Positions 24,474-36,525 of a stretch of DNA of 64,000 bases are shown here, piece by piece (positions within the stretch are counted from its first letter, which is position 1; every line of letters starts with the position of its first letter). The notes under the pieces were generated by a model, which was not told the DNA's origin, searched no databases, and saw nothing but the letters and a program-made list of their open reading frames with translations. The position numbers and the translations under genes are program-made. This stretch comes from Tetraselmis striata. Lineage: Eukaryota > Chlorophyta > Chlorodendrophyceae > Chlorodendrales > Chlorodendraceae. The stretch lies in contig VCJN01002593.1 in the NCBI GenBank assembly GCA_006384855.1, forward strand, positions 1-64,000, written 5' to 3'.

Positions 24474-26865
24474 TCAATGCAACCCGCTGCTGCCAATCCG
24501 ATCCGAACCTCCCTGTGCTAGATGTCCAGCTGGGGATGCCTGGGGATGGAGGCTTCGCTGGCCCACCTTTGCCCGCCCGCTGAAATGGATAGCCGCCGCG
24601 GCCTCCAGGTGTTGGCAGAGCTGGCGATGCTGGGCTGGGACGGCCTTCACGGACCGCGGCTCGAAAAGGTGCGCGGCAAAGAGGTGCAGCCCGGCACCCC
24701 CGGAGCGCAGGTAGGCGCGCGTGAGCTGCGCTGGGCCGAGCAGTCCCCACCTGGCGGCGGATGGAGGGGGAGGCATAGCATAGCACAGTGGCATCAGGCG
24801 TACCAGACAGAAGCACAGACGCACGCTTTGAGCGCATCAGCTGAGAATTTGTCATTGGCGAGGAGAGAAGCCCCATGCATGCCACCGACCTCGGTGATTG
24901 CTCATAGAGGCCGATGTACGCTAGCCAGTCCTGCTCCAGCAGCTGCAGGAAGCGGCTGCCTCTGTCGAGACGCATCACGCCCCCGTTGATCACGAACGCC
25001 TTGGCCTACGCGTCACAGCGTTGCGCCTCAGCTGCCGCCCACAATCCACCGCTCAGCCATGTCCGCGTCGGATGCCCAAAAGGCAATGCCACACTTGGTT
25101 TGCCACTTTGCCGCCTGGCGCCAGAGTTTAATTTCAGCTTTACAATCAGTGCAAGAGGCGGGCACCTGCCTTGTGGTCCTGCAGAACCAGCGACCCATCC
25201 GGGATGTGCAGCAAGCCTCTGCTCATCGGGACCATGTCCAGGTCCAAGTACAGCCCCCCAAACCGGCCTAGAATTGCCACCCTGCGGGGCGCCAGCCAGA
25301 AAAAGAAATCAGCTCGCACGCGGCTCAGCTGCGTACGGCCGAGTAGCCCCGCGCGGTGCTCCTGACTATACATACATAATTCAGCGGCACATGCCATTGA
25401 GCAGGTAGTGAGGGATTCATCCATTGACATGCAGCCCACGACACCGGCAGCAATGATGCTCATGTGAGAGGGGAGGGGGGGGGGGTGTTGGGGCACCGGT
25501 AGGCATCAGAGAAGAGCGCGGGACCAAAGGCGTACGCGTCCAGCCGCACATGCTCCGCCGCGATCCATGCCTCCAGGCGCGGCAGCCCGGGGCCAGGCGG
25601 CAGGCGGCGCGTCCCGTTAAGCTCCAGCAGCAGCGACTCCACGAAGGACGCCACCGACGCGCGCAGCCCGCGTGCGCGCAGCTCCTGCTGAAGGAGTTCC
25701 TGCTGCCGCGGGGTGTGGTTCTCCACCCACAGCCGCACCTCCGGCGGCGGGACCTGCGCGCCAATGGGGGGGCGAGCGGCGGCGGTGCTCAACCACAGCC
25801 TTCGATGCGCTCAAGCTGGGGTTTACCTCCGCATGCGGGCCGCACCATCGCAGCTGAGAAGGCCTCCGCCGCCTCCAAGGCGCACCAGGCGAGGTCACGC
25901 GCGCTGCCGTGGAGCGGCTTGGTGAGTATGAAGTGGACATAGTGCAGCGGCGGCGGCAGGGGCTGCGGCGGCACGCGATCATGGGCGCGCCCCGGCAAGT
26001 TCACCGCCTAGTCGTAGCATCAACAGCAATGGGATGTCACCGGGAGCGTGCATCGGGTATCACCAAGATTCTGGTGATAGGAAGTGAAGTGAAGTGAAGA
26101 TTCTGGATGTGATCACGAGTAAATTAAGATGTCACCCCAATGGCCACCCGGACGGGATCCCAGCGCTAGTGACGCTAGTCTGAAAGCCAATAATGCGCCT
26201 GTAGATCCACTGTCCTGGACGGCCTTGCCGTAAATCGAAGCAAAACCTTCACATTACTACAGCCTAGTGCTCCATGTTATGAGCCCGGCGCCACTATGGC
26301 ATGAATCGACGCCACTCTCTTGTCTCAGGCTCTAGCAAAGGGGACTGCTTTGTGGGGTGCTGCACCGTAGGAGTCGTTACTTCTCACAGCCAAAGTGGGC
26401 CGCCTTTCATTGGGTGACAGTAGTCAAGAGCGCGTCTGTAGCGCTATAGCATGGCCAAGGTACGGGGAGGAAATCACAGCAGCGATAATAATAATAAAAT
26501 CGTCAACAATGAATCGCAGAGCACCAGAGCCCAATTGTCCCCGCAAGCCGTGCCGCACATACCTGTGCGTGCACATGCGCCCACGCCTCCAGACAATCTA
26601 CCTTGCGCCGCGCTCCACCCAGCAGCCAGGCTCCCAGGCAGCGGCTCAGGGCCCAGCTAGAACCGGGTTTTAATAGGACCAGCGCCCCTCCCAGCCGGGA
26701 GGCCGGCGGCACGAGGTGCGCGAGGCAGAGGGCCGCCGCCAGCGACGCCAGCCAGACCGCGAGCGCCAATGGGCAGCAGTCTAGGGGGCGTCGGCACCGG
26801 CAGCGCTGTCGATTCGACCTGCCGGGGGCTCCGGGAAGCAGGGGTGACGCCCCGACGCGGCCCAT
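24474..26865 (-). CDS. Type II membrane glycosyltransferase, GT32-like (DXD family), 408 aa
   Basis: Minus-strand exons: 26865-26563, 26007-25846, 25753-25497, 25281-25170, 25005-24890, 24750-24474; 1227 nt in phase. Domains: a basic cytoplasmic tail (RSNRQRCRCRR), a signal anchor (LALAVWLASLAAALCLA, about residues 37-53), a luminal stem, then a sugar-transferase core: HYVHFILTKPL, FSDAYRVAILGRFGGLYLDLDM (metal-binding DLD near residue 255), and INGGVMRLDRGSRFLQ. The SD..R..L...GG.Y.D.D pattern is the signature of Pfam Gly_transf_sug (GT32: mannosyl-, galactosyl- or GlcNAc-transferases). A Golgi location is inferred from topology. The sugar donor and acceptor cannot be read from sequence. Intron 4 needs a GC donor (AAG|GCAGGT); the obvious GT donor four bases downstream breaks the frame. 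Confidence 0.82.
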
Positions 26866-27658
26866 ATCGCTACTCCGATAACACGCCCTCCGAGGGCCAC
26901 CGCATGTTATGGCTGATGGCGGGAACGACGCGGAGCTACGCCGCTGCTTCGGAGAGGCAGCGTCGGTCCTCCGACCGCCCGCCCGCCCGCCAGCCCGTCT
27001 TTGGCGGCAACGATGCTACGGCACGAAACTCTCAGCAGGTGGCACTGCTTCGGGAGTTCGTGCCGGCAGGAATTCCGCCAGCGAACTGGGCCGACTGGCA
27101 ACGCTGAAGCGCGCACAGCTGAGTGGCGGCAGGAAGTTAGACCTCTGCCGCCGCTGAAGAGATGAGCGACTAGCGACTACAGCAGGGACTGTCGTACTGA
27201 TGGTAGCAGCAGCAGCTGCCACTGGCGCGTGCTTTTACAAACCTGTACACATCAGATGTGCTGGGGCACATCTGAGAGGGGCGGGTAGGGGGGGCGGGGG
27301 GGGGGGGGGGGGGGGGGATGAAACATCACATATTTGAGGCAAGGGCAGGCTGGTACCTCGGCATCGAGCTGGTGGTATCCCCTGGTGGGCATCCCCTCGG
27401 CATCGAGCTGGTGGGGATACTACCTGTATGTCGCAGGGACAAATTTTGTTTCGATTCACCGCCCCGCCCTATTGATATGAGGACCATTAATAGCATTACA
27501 ATCATAATTATAGTATATGGCAGGTCTATATGGCGACTATCAGGGACGATTATCTGCTGCGCCCGTATCGGAGTACCGCCTGCCTGCGCGGGGCCGATAA
27601 TTTCACGACGACGACGCCCCGCCGCCGCTCAACATCCCGATCGTCGCGCCTGCCCGCC
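26866..27658. other. Divergent intergenic region between GT32 and RIT1 genes
   Basis: About 790 bp, likely holding both promoters. A G run lies at about 27298-27317. A ~44-bp imperfect direct repeat of CCTCGGCATCGAGCTGGTGG occurs at 27356-27375 and 27400-27419. No TATA-type element can be assigned with confidence. Confidence 0.4.
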
Positions 27659-30600
27659 ATGAGTACAGGTAGCGCTTCTCCCTCTCTACAGAAGGGCTCA
27701 TGCAGCACCAGCCCGCAAGCCAGCAAAATGCGAAACACTGCGGCGGCCGAACTCGCCGGCGAATGGGTGGACCCCACCCGCCGAAGCCTGCGGCAGCTCG
27801 ACCGGCAACTGCAGCGGTCGGAGCGGTCGCTGTACAACTGCGTCAACAGCATCCTCGCGGACGCGGCTTTCGTCCAGGAGATAATCGGGCTGTACCCCAG
27901 CCTACCCACCCTCGCCAACCTGCGCTGTGGTCTGTGGTGAGGGCACTCGTACCGCCAGCACGAGGCCGCGGCGTCCGTGAGCCTCGTGCGTTGCCATTTC
28001 ACGTCGCCAATACTTCACGCACTTCCCGGATTACGGTTGATGCATGCAGATAGCCATTGCGCTGCACGCCTGGATGCAGGGCTGTGAGCATCCTGAGGGG
28101 ATGTTACACGCCTGCATGCTGCCAGGTACGTCCGGCGTCCGGCGGGCACCTGCTACTTCAAGTCCACCGATGGCCACAACAACAACTGGTCCTTCAGCAC
28201 GATGCGCCTCAACCTGCACGTTGCGGACATCGCCGCGGCGCACCACGGTGCCATTATCGTGGACGCCACCAAGAAGGGCAAGCTGGCGCCGGTGCGCCAC
28301 CGCCCTCCCCCTCTCCATGCACCACATACGACAGAACCGTGCCATGTGGATGCGCACACCAGTGTACGCGTGCGGGGGGATGTGTGTGTGGGTAATCGCG
28401 GCATGCTCGGCATGCTGCTAGTTGGAGACTTATTCCCAACAAGAGACCGGCTTGTTGTTCCTAGCCTGAGCAGCTGCCGTATGCGCACGCTTATGCAGGC
28501 TTGATCTGGCTGGGTAATATGTACAAGGCAGATGTCCACTCTGTTAGGATAAGTGCTACGCACATCAACGTTCTTTCGGTAGCGCCCCGCCCTTGCTCCG
28601 ATTCTCCGCGTAGCAGCAGCCGACCAGGACAGCCACACCACCCCCACTGGTGTCCACTCACCCCGCAGGACGCGTTCTCAAAGACCATCCCCATCTGGGC
28701 CTGCGTGATCAACCGAGCCGTCGCGGTGTGGCGGCGGCGAGCTCCCCCGCCCGGTGCGCCACATGCCGGACACATCCCCCCCCCCCCCCCCCCCCCCCCT
28801 AATCCTGCGATGCTCCTCTCACAACATCCAGCGCAGACGAAATCGACGGCTCTGCCCTGATAAGCATCAGTCTGTTGTGTGCACAGCTGGCGGCGTGGCT
28901 CCGACGCAAAGCGGGGCGGGCTGGGACACGGAGCTGCACCTGCCGCTGTGGATCTCGGCCGTCGAGCGCGGCAGCATCGAGGCCCTGCTGGACGGCTTCG
29001 TGGATAGGCTGCTTGCGGTGCGCTGCCCGGCCGCGGCGGCCTGCCCGGCCGCGGCGGTGACCAGGGAACCGACAGGGGTTGCTCATGCGCGCTGATGCTT
29101 GGCGGGTTTGTGCGAGAGGGTGGGTGGGAGTGATTGAGAGGGTGGGCGATGGGGTTGAGTGCGGCTGTCAGAGCAGATTTGGCGAGGGCAAGGGGCCAAC
29201 AGGCGGGGGCACGGTTGCACAAAGCCACCGAGATGGACCGGAGGTTAAGGCAGGGGGGGGGGGGGGGGGTTGTCTGTGGCATTCGAGTCGTGAACGCCGC
29301 CCTTGCGGATCCATCACCCCCCCGCGCTGGCGTCTGCAGATGGGGGTGGACATGGCAGCGCTGTCATCGCGGCTGGTCAAGCCGCTGCGACCGCTGTGGC
29401 TGTCGCCCGCCAGCCGCATCTGGATCAACGCCGTGCCGCACCCCACGGAGCTCGGCTTCCTGCCGCTAGTGCTGCTGTCTGCCAGCGCGCCGGTCCCCGC
29501 TTCCTCGGCGCACCAGCCCGACCGGCGCGCCGCCCGGCAGCACGGCGGCGGCGGCGATGGCGACGGCGGCCGCACCTTCAGCTTCTGCTACCTTCCCGGC
29601 GGCGGGGACGACGAGGAGAGCTGGGCACGAGGCCTCACGCCCGCGCTGATGTGGGCGCATCGCGCCGAGCTGGTGGACGCCGGCCCGCAGGGCATCGCGG
29701 CTGTGGTGGATGCGCTGGTGGCGGGGGATGGCGGTGATGGTAAGAGCGACCCCCCCCCCCCCCCCCCCCCCCCCTCCCGCTATTCTCCAAGAAAAGTATT
29801 AGAGTAATCTCTGCAGCGCATCAGATCATGGATGGGTGCGGATGACCAGCGTTCAGTCCTGCACTAGCTGTGCTCCTGACGCCACCAAGTGGCTGTGCGT
29901 GTATAGCGGGGAAGAGGAGGGGGAGGGGGAGGGGGGGGACCTCGAATTCGGATACAGATGATCGAACCCGCATGTGCTGGGACCACGGTAAACCGCCAGG
30001 CAGTGGATACCGTACGCATGCTTGTTTTGGTTGGCGGCCCGTGATCTTTTTGGACCCCTGCGGAGAGAGAGAAAAGCTGTTATATCCTGAAGTATGTCAG
30101 GATATGCCACAAATACCAAACGGACATGCCAACTCATTGCTACCATATGTTTCATTATTTTTCAACCCGCGATCCCGATGAAACGGTACGGTGTCTGGGG
30201 AGCCCTCGGTGTCCGTCCTTTGTCCCAAGTTTGCCGCGAGCAGACAGTTTTTTTTTTTGACAATGGCCCCATTTTGACGGGCCGCACTTGCGCTGCAGCT
30301 GACCCGCCAGCCACTGAGGGCAGCTTGAAGACAGCATCGAGTGGCGGGGCGGACAATGGGCCGGTGAGTCTCCACACCTGCGGCATGCTGACTTTGGACG
30401 TTGCGCTCTCATGTCTTGTGGACTGCTTTCCTTGACTGCCTTTGAGTCGGCCATGTGCGCAGGGGGCTGAGCCGCCAGGCGGCGGTGCGCCATCGCCAGC
30501 CGTAGTGGACGAACACCACCCGCTGCCGCAGGGCTGCGCGGCTCCCCGGCTGGCTGCCAGCTTAAGCATGGCCGGCGAGCTCCCCCCCCCGCCCCCCCCC

Positions 30601-33600
30601 TTTTCCTCTCCCCTTCCCTTCCCTTCCTTCTCCCTTTCCTTGAGACACCACTCTCAACATCAGAGTCAGGTGTATGAAATGTCTGGACTGATGCCATGTG
30701 CAGTCTCATTACGCTGCTCGCTCTCTTCGGGAAAGGCAAGTCGATGTGAGATGCGCTTTGTTTCGACGGGGTATCGCATTGAGCTCCTCCACAGCAACGA
30801 TGCGGGATGGATTGGTCAAAGGTGCTTCGTTGGAACTTCCCTGCGACTACGAGGGGCGCATGCCATGGTCGTATGTCGCCAACAAGGCGCATGAACCTGC
30901 AGCCCGATGATGCATGTCGTCATGAAAACCACTACGTGCGGTACCCTTACCGGTAGAGAACAGCGAGTATGATACCGAAATCACCGCGAATTCTAGCTGC
31001 AGCAGAACTCTATACAGCATATATATGATGCAGGATGTTCCTGAAGTGCTGGCCTTTCTCGGTGCAGTCTGCCCCCCCCCGCATGTAGCCCACCTTGCCA
31101 CCACCCTCTTCTCGTCAATCTTCTCTGTGCACTGTTCGCCAGGTGGCAAGCCATGGCCTATCGGGAGCTCCGGCATCCTTCTGGGCAGCCACGCCTGCGG
31201 CCGCCCGCCCGCCGCGTGGGCCACGGCGGACGCGGTGCTGAACTGCGGCGTCAGGCAACACGCGGGCATGGAGGGCGAGGGGCGGGATGTGCCGCCAGGC
31301 GCCCCGGGGGGAGCGGCCCTGCACAGGTGCCGCGCCTCGTGCTTATGCGACTGTATTGCCCTGATATAACGCCGCGGAAGCTGTGTGTCCCTCCAGGCGG
31401 CGAGCAGTCGCGCTGCTGATGAGGAGCCACGGCCTAATTGCGCGGCTCCTCATCCACCAGACAGAGCGCCAAACCGATTGGATGGCAAGCAGATATTTTC
31501 TGCATGGTGAAATTGACGGAGTCTAGGTTCAGTTGAATTCAATAACCGCACAATGTAAAGTTATAATGGTAAAATGTCATATCTCAATATGATGATATAA
31601 TATCATATTACAATATTCTCACGTTGCAACACAAGCTGACAATGTAATGTTAATATATTATTATGCAAAAGATGTAATTTAATGTTAAAGATAATATTGC
31701 AATTGTCTGAAATCAAGAAATCGTATCGTTTAGTCTATTTGAAAAGTCTGTCGCAGCAGGACTGCAAACGAATTGACCGGGTCCGTTTGTTAGGTGCGTT
31801 TGTTAGTGCTCTGTAAGGCCGCATCCGTCAAATGAGGTCTCGATCATGGGCAGCCAACGGCACGTTAGAAGCGGTGGCGGCGATAGCGCGATGCTCCAAC
31901 ATTTGGTTTTTCCTTTTCACGCGTATACCGCGTTGCCGATAGAGAGATCTGTCCTGCGGAGGCTCCCCACTCTGATGCACACGACTCTGACAGCCGCGCT
32001 CGGCGCCATGCGTCAGGTGCAGGTACCGCTGGCTGCCGGTGCAGAGCACCAAGCGGGAGCGGCACAGCCTGGCGCGCCAGCTGCCAGCGGCGCTGGGCTT
32101 CCTGGGCGCCCACCTCGGCCTCGGGCGCCGGGTGCTCGTGCACTGCGGCGACGGTGGGTGTGCCCTGCCCGGCGCTGCGCAGCCCCTCTTCCTGAATAGC
32201 ACATCATTTCCCCTACGCGATTCCCATCTGACTCCTCGTCAGTGTCATTCCCTTGCGGGTTGCGGCATTGCGCACGCTCTGACGATGCCTCTGATGGCTG
32301 TGACCCGTGTGCTGCGCGGGGGCCGGTGCGCAGGCTTCGATGTCTGCGTCGCGGTGGCGGTGGCGGCTCTGCTTAGCGGGCTGGGCGGCCCTGGAGGGCT
32401 GCAGGTGGCCAGCGCGGAGCGCGGAACATCGCTGGACGGAGCCGCACAGCAGTCTGCGCCGCCGCGGGTCACAAAGGGTGAGGAGCCCTCCATCTCGTCA
32501 CTGCTCAGCACAATGCATCAAATGATTACCCGCGATACCCGGACCGACAACCACCCCCCTACCCGTCTTGTATTGGGGGAAGACTCTACTTTGGCGGAAC
32601 CTTTACCTCTTTGAAGTCCGGAACTCTTTGACTCAACTGGTGTAGATTTTTGACGGCAGCTTACCTTCGGATGCTCGCCAGATTTTTATTCCATGGTTTA
32701 CATTGGCTCACATTGCTTGCCCGGAGTTGACAGTGGTCAGATACTGTGCATCGGAAAGTAATACGCTACAGATTGTCACCGATACAAGCTGCGGTTTGGC
32801 AGGACTGTGTGGCTAATCCATAGCAAGGGAGTTGGGAGGACTACGCCAGCGGGGGCTCGCCCCGGACCCACTGCCACCTTTACTCATCTCTCAGGCAGCA
32901 GTCTTCCTACAGGGGCTGGAGCTGAGAGCAGGGACAGAGGAGGGATCGCGCCTTTTCAGCACCCAGGCACTTGTTTAATAGCCTGATACATTGGTGGCCT
33001 ATCGAAAGCACAACCTGGAAGCCGCTGTTGCGCATCACCCGTCTAGTGAAGCCTCTGGTGGCTGCGGGGGCCACGATGCCGCTCGGCCCATGACACCTCT
33101 TCGGGGTAGTTATGATCCACTACAAATGGGAGTACGCCGCCGGGTATCTGAGGGTTCGTACGTGCATTATCGTGCATTATTACGTGTATCGTGCATTGCG
33201 GGCGGTCGCCTGCCTCGATTGCATAATCTTCTTCATGACAAGTCTTCCGGGTCGGGTTTTTCTTGCCACTTCATGTTTTCCTCTGTACAACCCATGTGGG
33301 TCTAGAAGGCCTACAGGTCTGTTCTATGGCCGGAAGCAGTGTTGCGGAACCTTAGCTGTAGATAGATAGCTAGAGAGTGAGAGAGAGGTGCCGCCGTCCA
33401 GCCTGCACGCTGGTACCCCTCCCCATCGTGTCTCATGCAGCTTCTGCCTTTCGAGTTGTAACCCCCTCCCTCCTCTCCCCCCGGAAAGACGAGGTCCGGC
33501 GGCAGCTGGCCGCAGTGTGCCGCTTCTACCCGCTGGCGCGCCCCTCGCGCGGGATGCTCAAGCAGGTCTACAGCCACTTCCAGGGCGGCGGCGGCAGTGA

Positions 33601-33646
33601 TAATGCTGGGGACGAGGGCGTCCGCGATGGGCATAACGGACGATGA
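27659..33646 (+). CDS. RIT1: Initiator tRNA A64 2'-O-ribosylphosphate transferase
   Basis: Exons 27659-27936, 28126-28291, 28669-28753, 28887-29017, 29340-29739, 31143-31326, 32023-32153, 32334-32477, 33489-33646 join in phase to exactly 559 codons (558 aa). Diagnostic stretches: SLYNCVNSILADAAF, ANLRCGLWYV, CYFKSTDGHNNNWSFSTMRL, AIIVDATKKGK, FSKTIPIWACVINRA, LHLPLWISAVE, LVKPLRPLWLSP, and FCYLPGGGDDEESWARGLTP. These match the Rit1 N-terminal domain. Residues ~354-558 form the C-terminal dual-specificity-phosphatase-like domain, with VLVHCGDG in place of a full HCX5R loop and a final ARPSRGMLKQV. In yeast the enzyme adds ribosyl phosphate to A64 of initiator tRNA-Met and keeps it out of elongation. 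The alternative Met at 27728 is equally good as a start. TGTAA occurs at 33651 and 33671, right after the stop. Confidence 0.93.
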
Positions 33647-33963
33647 GGCCTGTAACGGACGATAACGGCATGTAACGTGACCTCCTAAGTGAGATGCAGG
33701 CACCAGCTTGAGATTTCCTGCCAGTCCCGTGTCCCAGGAGCGGAAGGGGGGGGAGGGGGAAACGCATCGGCGAGGAGAATCGTGTTGGGGCAGCATGCGA
33801 AGGCCAGCAAGCAGAATTCCAGCCGCCCCGTCGCGGGAGGGGGAGAGGTCATCGTACAGCACAGAGCTCTGCATTACACGGCGGGGGCGCAACGCAGGCT
33901 CGGCCCCGCAGCGGCGCGCATCCGGGCGCTTGTAGTGGCCCCTCGGCAGGCTGGGCTCACAGC
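33647..33963. other. Convergent 3' ends of RIT1 and eL39
   Basis: Tail-to-tail genes share about 317 bp. RIT1 has TGTAA at 33651-33655 and 33671-33675 (+). eL39 has TGTAA at 33878-33874 (-), 86 nt past its stop. No other feature is seen. Confidence 0.5.
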
Positions 33964-34895
33964 TTACAGGCCCAGCTTGGTGCGGCGCCAGTGGCGGCGC
34001 TTGGCATTGTACCTGTGGCAGGCGGCGGCGGCTCAGCTTCTCATGCATACTAAAGGGCCAGAAACCTCAGAGAGAACAAATCATATCAACGCGAAAAGAT
34101 CGACGCGACCCCCCCCCCCCCCCCTCTTCTCTCTTCCTTCCACCCAGTCTGTCCTGCGCACCTGATCTTGTTGTTGGTCCTGAACCGGATCCACTGAGGG
34201 ATGGGGCGGTTCTGCTTCTGCTTCTTGGCCAGAATGCGCTTCACCTTGAAGGTCTTGTGGGACGGCTGAAAAGAGGGGACGCGCGGGGGTGGGGGGGGGG
34301 GGGGGGCGTCAGACGGGCGACATGCGGGACGGACCGCAGCAGCTCCCCGGGAGTGGGGTCACCGGCGTCGCTGTGCCGAGCGGCACGGGCGGTGATCGAT
34401 ACTCCGTAAGCGCGCGTGCGTACACCTAGGCCCCATCCCCCCCTTTCTCGCTGGCCTCCCCACGGCGCAGCCTCTAGCCGTCTCGTACCCGCCGCAGTCC
34501 GCCCGATAGAGTACTTTGCTGCAGCACTAAGCGGCAGCGTACGCCGGGGGGGGGGGGGGGGGGGGGGTGTGGCGGCAGGCGGCGCACGCCAGTGCCCCGG
34601 TGGCTCCCGGGCGGATCCCAGCACGCAGACCCCCCACGGCAGGACCATCCGCAAGATTCCAACAGAAACCTGACAAATCGGTACTGACAGCAGCACGCGA
34701 GCCGCGGCTGCTCGGCGAGAGGGATGGCGGCGCACGCCCCGCGGTGGGCGTTTATCCCGGCTGTACAGGTATGTACTTCGCCAACCTCCCCTGCCCGTGC
34801 AGCCTCGCTGGCGGCTTGGACGCTGGCGCCTGGTTCGAGATGGACGCAGAAAGGGGGGGAGATGTGGCGAGGCGATGAATCCCGGCACTCACCAT
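33964..34895 (-). CDS. RPL39: 60S ribosomal protein eL39
   Basis: Minus-strand exons 34895-34893 (the ATG alone, followed by GTGAGT), 34265-34162 and 34012-33964 total 156 nt, encoding 51 aa, the standard eL39 length. The sequence shows [33 protein letters not shown] and the invariant end [15 protein letters not shown]. eL39 lines the nascent-peptide exit tunnel of the large subunit. A first intron directly after the start codon is common in ribosomal protein genes. The 626-nt first intron carries two G runs (about 34290 and 34547). The gene is ended by TGTAA at 33878. Confidence 0.96.
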
Positions 34896-36000
34896 GGTGG
34901 CGACGACCGCGGTGCGCAGGGGCGCTCGCTACAGGTGGGAGGGTGAAGGAAGGGACGCTCCAAGCGGAGGCGCCGCCATCTTGAAGCCGAGCAGCAGCGC
35001 CGCCACAGCGCAGCGCGCGCGTTCGCTGCGGGGCTGCGACGCGCCGCCGCCGCGCCCGACATCGCCCACGAGTTCCTGACTTTCATGCCCCGCGCCCGGT
35101 ATCGCATGCATTATCGATGATCAAGAGCCAAGGATGCAGCACATCCAGGATAAAAACCGGATTAGATAGATTCGAATTGCGATATCACAACGATTTCACG
35201 ATTTAGTTTCATGTTAATTTACGGTTGCTAATCGTACTGTAAGTATTCTCGCGGAGCGGACAACTGATGTAAAAGGACCAGTACGAGTTTATACCAGTAT
35301 CTGCACGCGAGTTTACATCATACAGTAATAATAATAATCCGCCTTATACGAGATATACAAAATACGAATGTACTATTACCTCGTATCAGGGGCGCGCATA
35401 CGGCGCGCGTCCACCGACTGCTGTGGGCGGCAATCCTGCCGCGCGCGCTGAGCGCACGATCCCTCGCAGTTGTGGCGCTGCGCGATCTTGCCTACTAATA
35501 CCCTCACCTGACGCCTGGTCCGGACTCGAGGATCTGCGCGAGACCGCCTGCGAAACGTCTGCGATCCGAAGCAGTGCACCGGCCGACCGACGAGCCTGCT
35601 CGTGGAGCCGCAGTTCCGAGGCAGTCCCCCGCCCCTCACCCCCCCTCCACACCCACTCAGTCAGCTGCCGCCAGACTCACGCATTCTCTCCGACCCCAAG
35701 AAGCAGAACTCCTTCGCTGCAGAACCTGGACGCTGTGTTACCCATCCGCCCTCCCGCCGCTATCGGAGCTTTTTGCCCCGCTCGGCTGGAGCGAACCGCG
35801 AGTGGGCTCAGTGCGCCTTCGAAGGGAGAGGCGCGAGGCAGCAGGCTGTCGAGAAGCAGGTGGAGGCAGGCGGCTGCGGCTGGCGGGGCAACTGCCAGAA
35901 CAGTGAGCAGTCGGGGAGGTGGGGTGGGCGCGGGCCGTGCGAGGGCGGACGCGAGAGGCGCAGGTCGGCGAGGGTTGCCGTCTGCGGACGGGTCGGCGCG
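34896..36000. other. Divergent intergenic region between eL39 and SPC3
   Basis: AT-rich between about 35110 and 35390, GC-rich on both sides. It should hold the eL39 promoter (minus) and the SPC3 promoter and 5' UTR (plus). The frame of SPC3 stays open about 400 nt upstream of its ATG, but that extension has no conserved features and is treated as UTR. Confidence 0.4.
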
Positions 36001-36525
36001 ATGCACTCCACGCTGGTGCGCGCCAACGCGCTGCTCACTTTCGCGGGCACCACGCTGGCGGTGATGGCGCTGGGCGCCATGCTCACCGACTGCTTCCACT
36101 CCGCGACGCCTGAGGTACGCGCGTCCATCAAAAGTGTGGAGCGGATGTACGAGCTGCCGTCCGGCAACGAGGAGGCGTACGTGGTGATGGAGGTGTACGC
36201 GGACCTGCGCAGCGTGTTCAGCTGGAACACCAAGCAGCTGTTTGTCTTCGTGGCGGTGGAGTATGACAGCCCGCGCAACGGTGTGAACCAGGTGGTGGTG
36301 TTTGACAAGATCATCGAGGACCGCGAGCTGGCAGTCATTTCGAGCACCAACCTGCGCAACAAGTACAACCTGGTGGACCAGGGCCGCAACCTGCGCGGCC
36401 GCGAGGTCAACGTCACCGTCTCGTGGCAGGTCATGCCCATTGTGGGAGCGCTCTCCAAAAGCAGCGCCACCTTCCCGGCGCGCCTGCCGGACGAGTACAT
36501 CACGGGATCCAACTACCGCTACTGA
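36001..36525 (+). CDS. SPCS3: Signal peptidase complex subunit 3 (SPC22/23)
   Basis: A single exon of 174 aa, matching the family length (about 167-180). It has a short cytoplasmic start (MHSTLVRANA), one membrane helix (about residues 11-31, TFAGTTLAVMALGAMLTDCF) and a luminal beta-rich domain with DLRSVFSWNTKQLFVFV, VEYDSPRNGVNQVVVFDKII, KYNLVDQGRNLRGREVNVTV and a final ITGSNYRY. SPC3 is the essential single-pass luminal subunit of the ER signal peptidase that supports the catalytic SEC11 subunit. It is the only intronless gene among the confident calls. TGTAA lies at 36538-36542, 12 nt after the stop; the polypyrimidine and CT/CA-rich stretch that follows is therefore beyond the mRNA. Confidence 0.96.
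   Translation: MHSTLVRANALLTFAGTTLAVMALGAMLTDCFHSATPEVRASIKSVERMYELPSGNEEAYVVMEVYADLRSVFSWNTKQLFVFVAVEYDSPRNGVNQVVVFDKIIEDRELAVISSTNLRNKYNLVDQGRNLRGREVNVTVSWQVMPIVGALSKSSATFPARLPDEYITGSNYRY

Noticed and set aside
29940-30010. tRNA-like B-box (GGTTCGATC on the minus strand)
   Set aside because: The flanking bases do not form a T-stem, and no acceptor stem or A-box is found; it lies within a RIT1 intron.
35602-36000. N-terminal extension of SPC3
   Set aside because: The frame is open upstream, but there is no ATG in a good position, the composition is low-complexity, and the conserved protein starts at MHSTL with a standard length.
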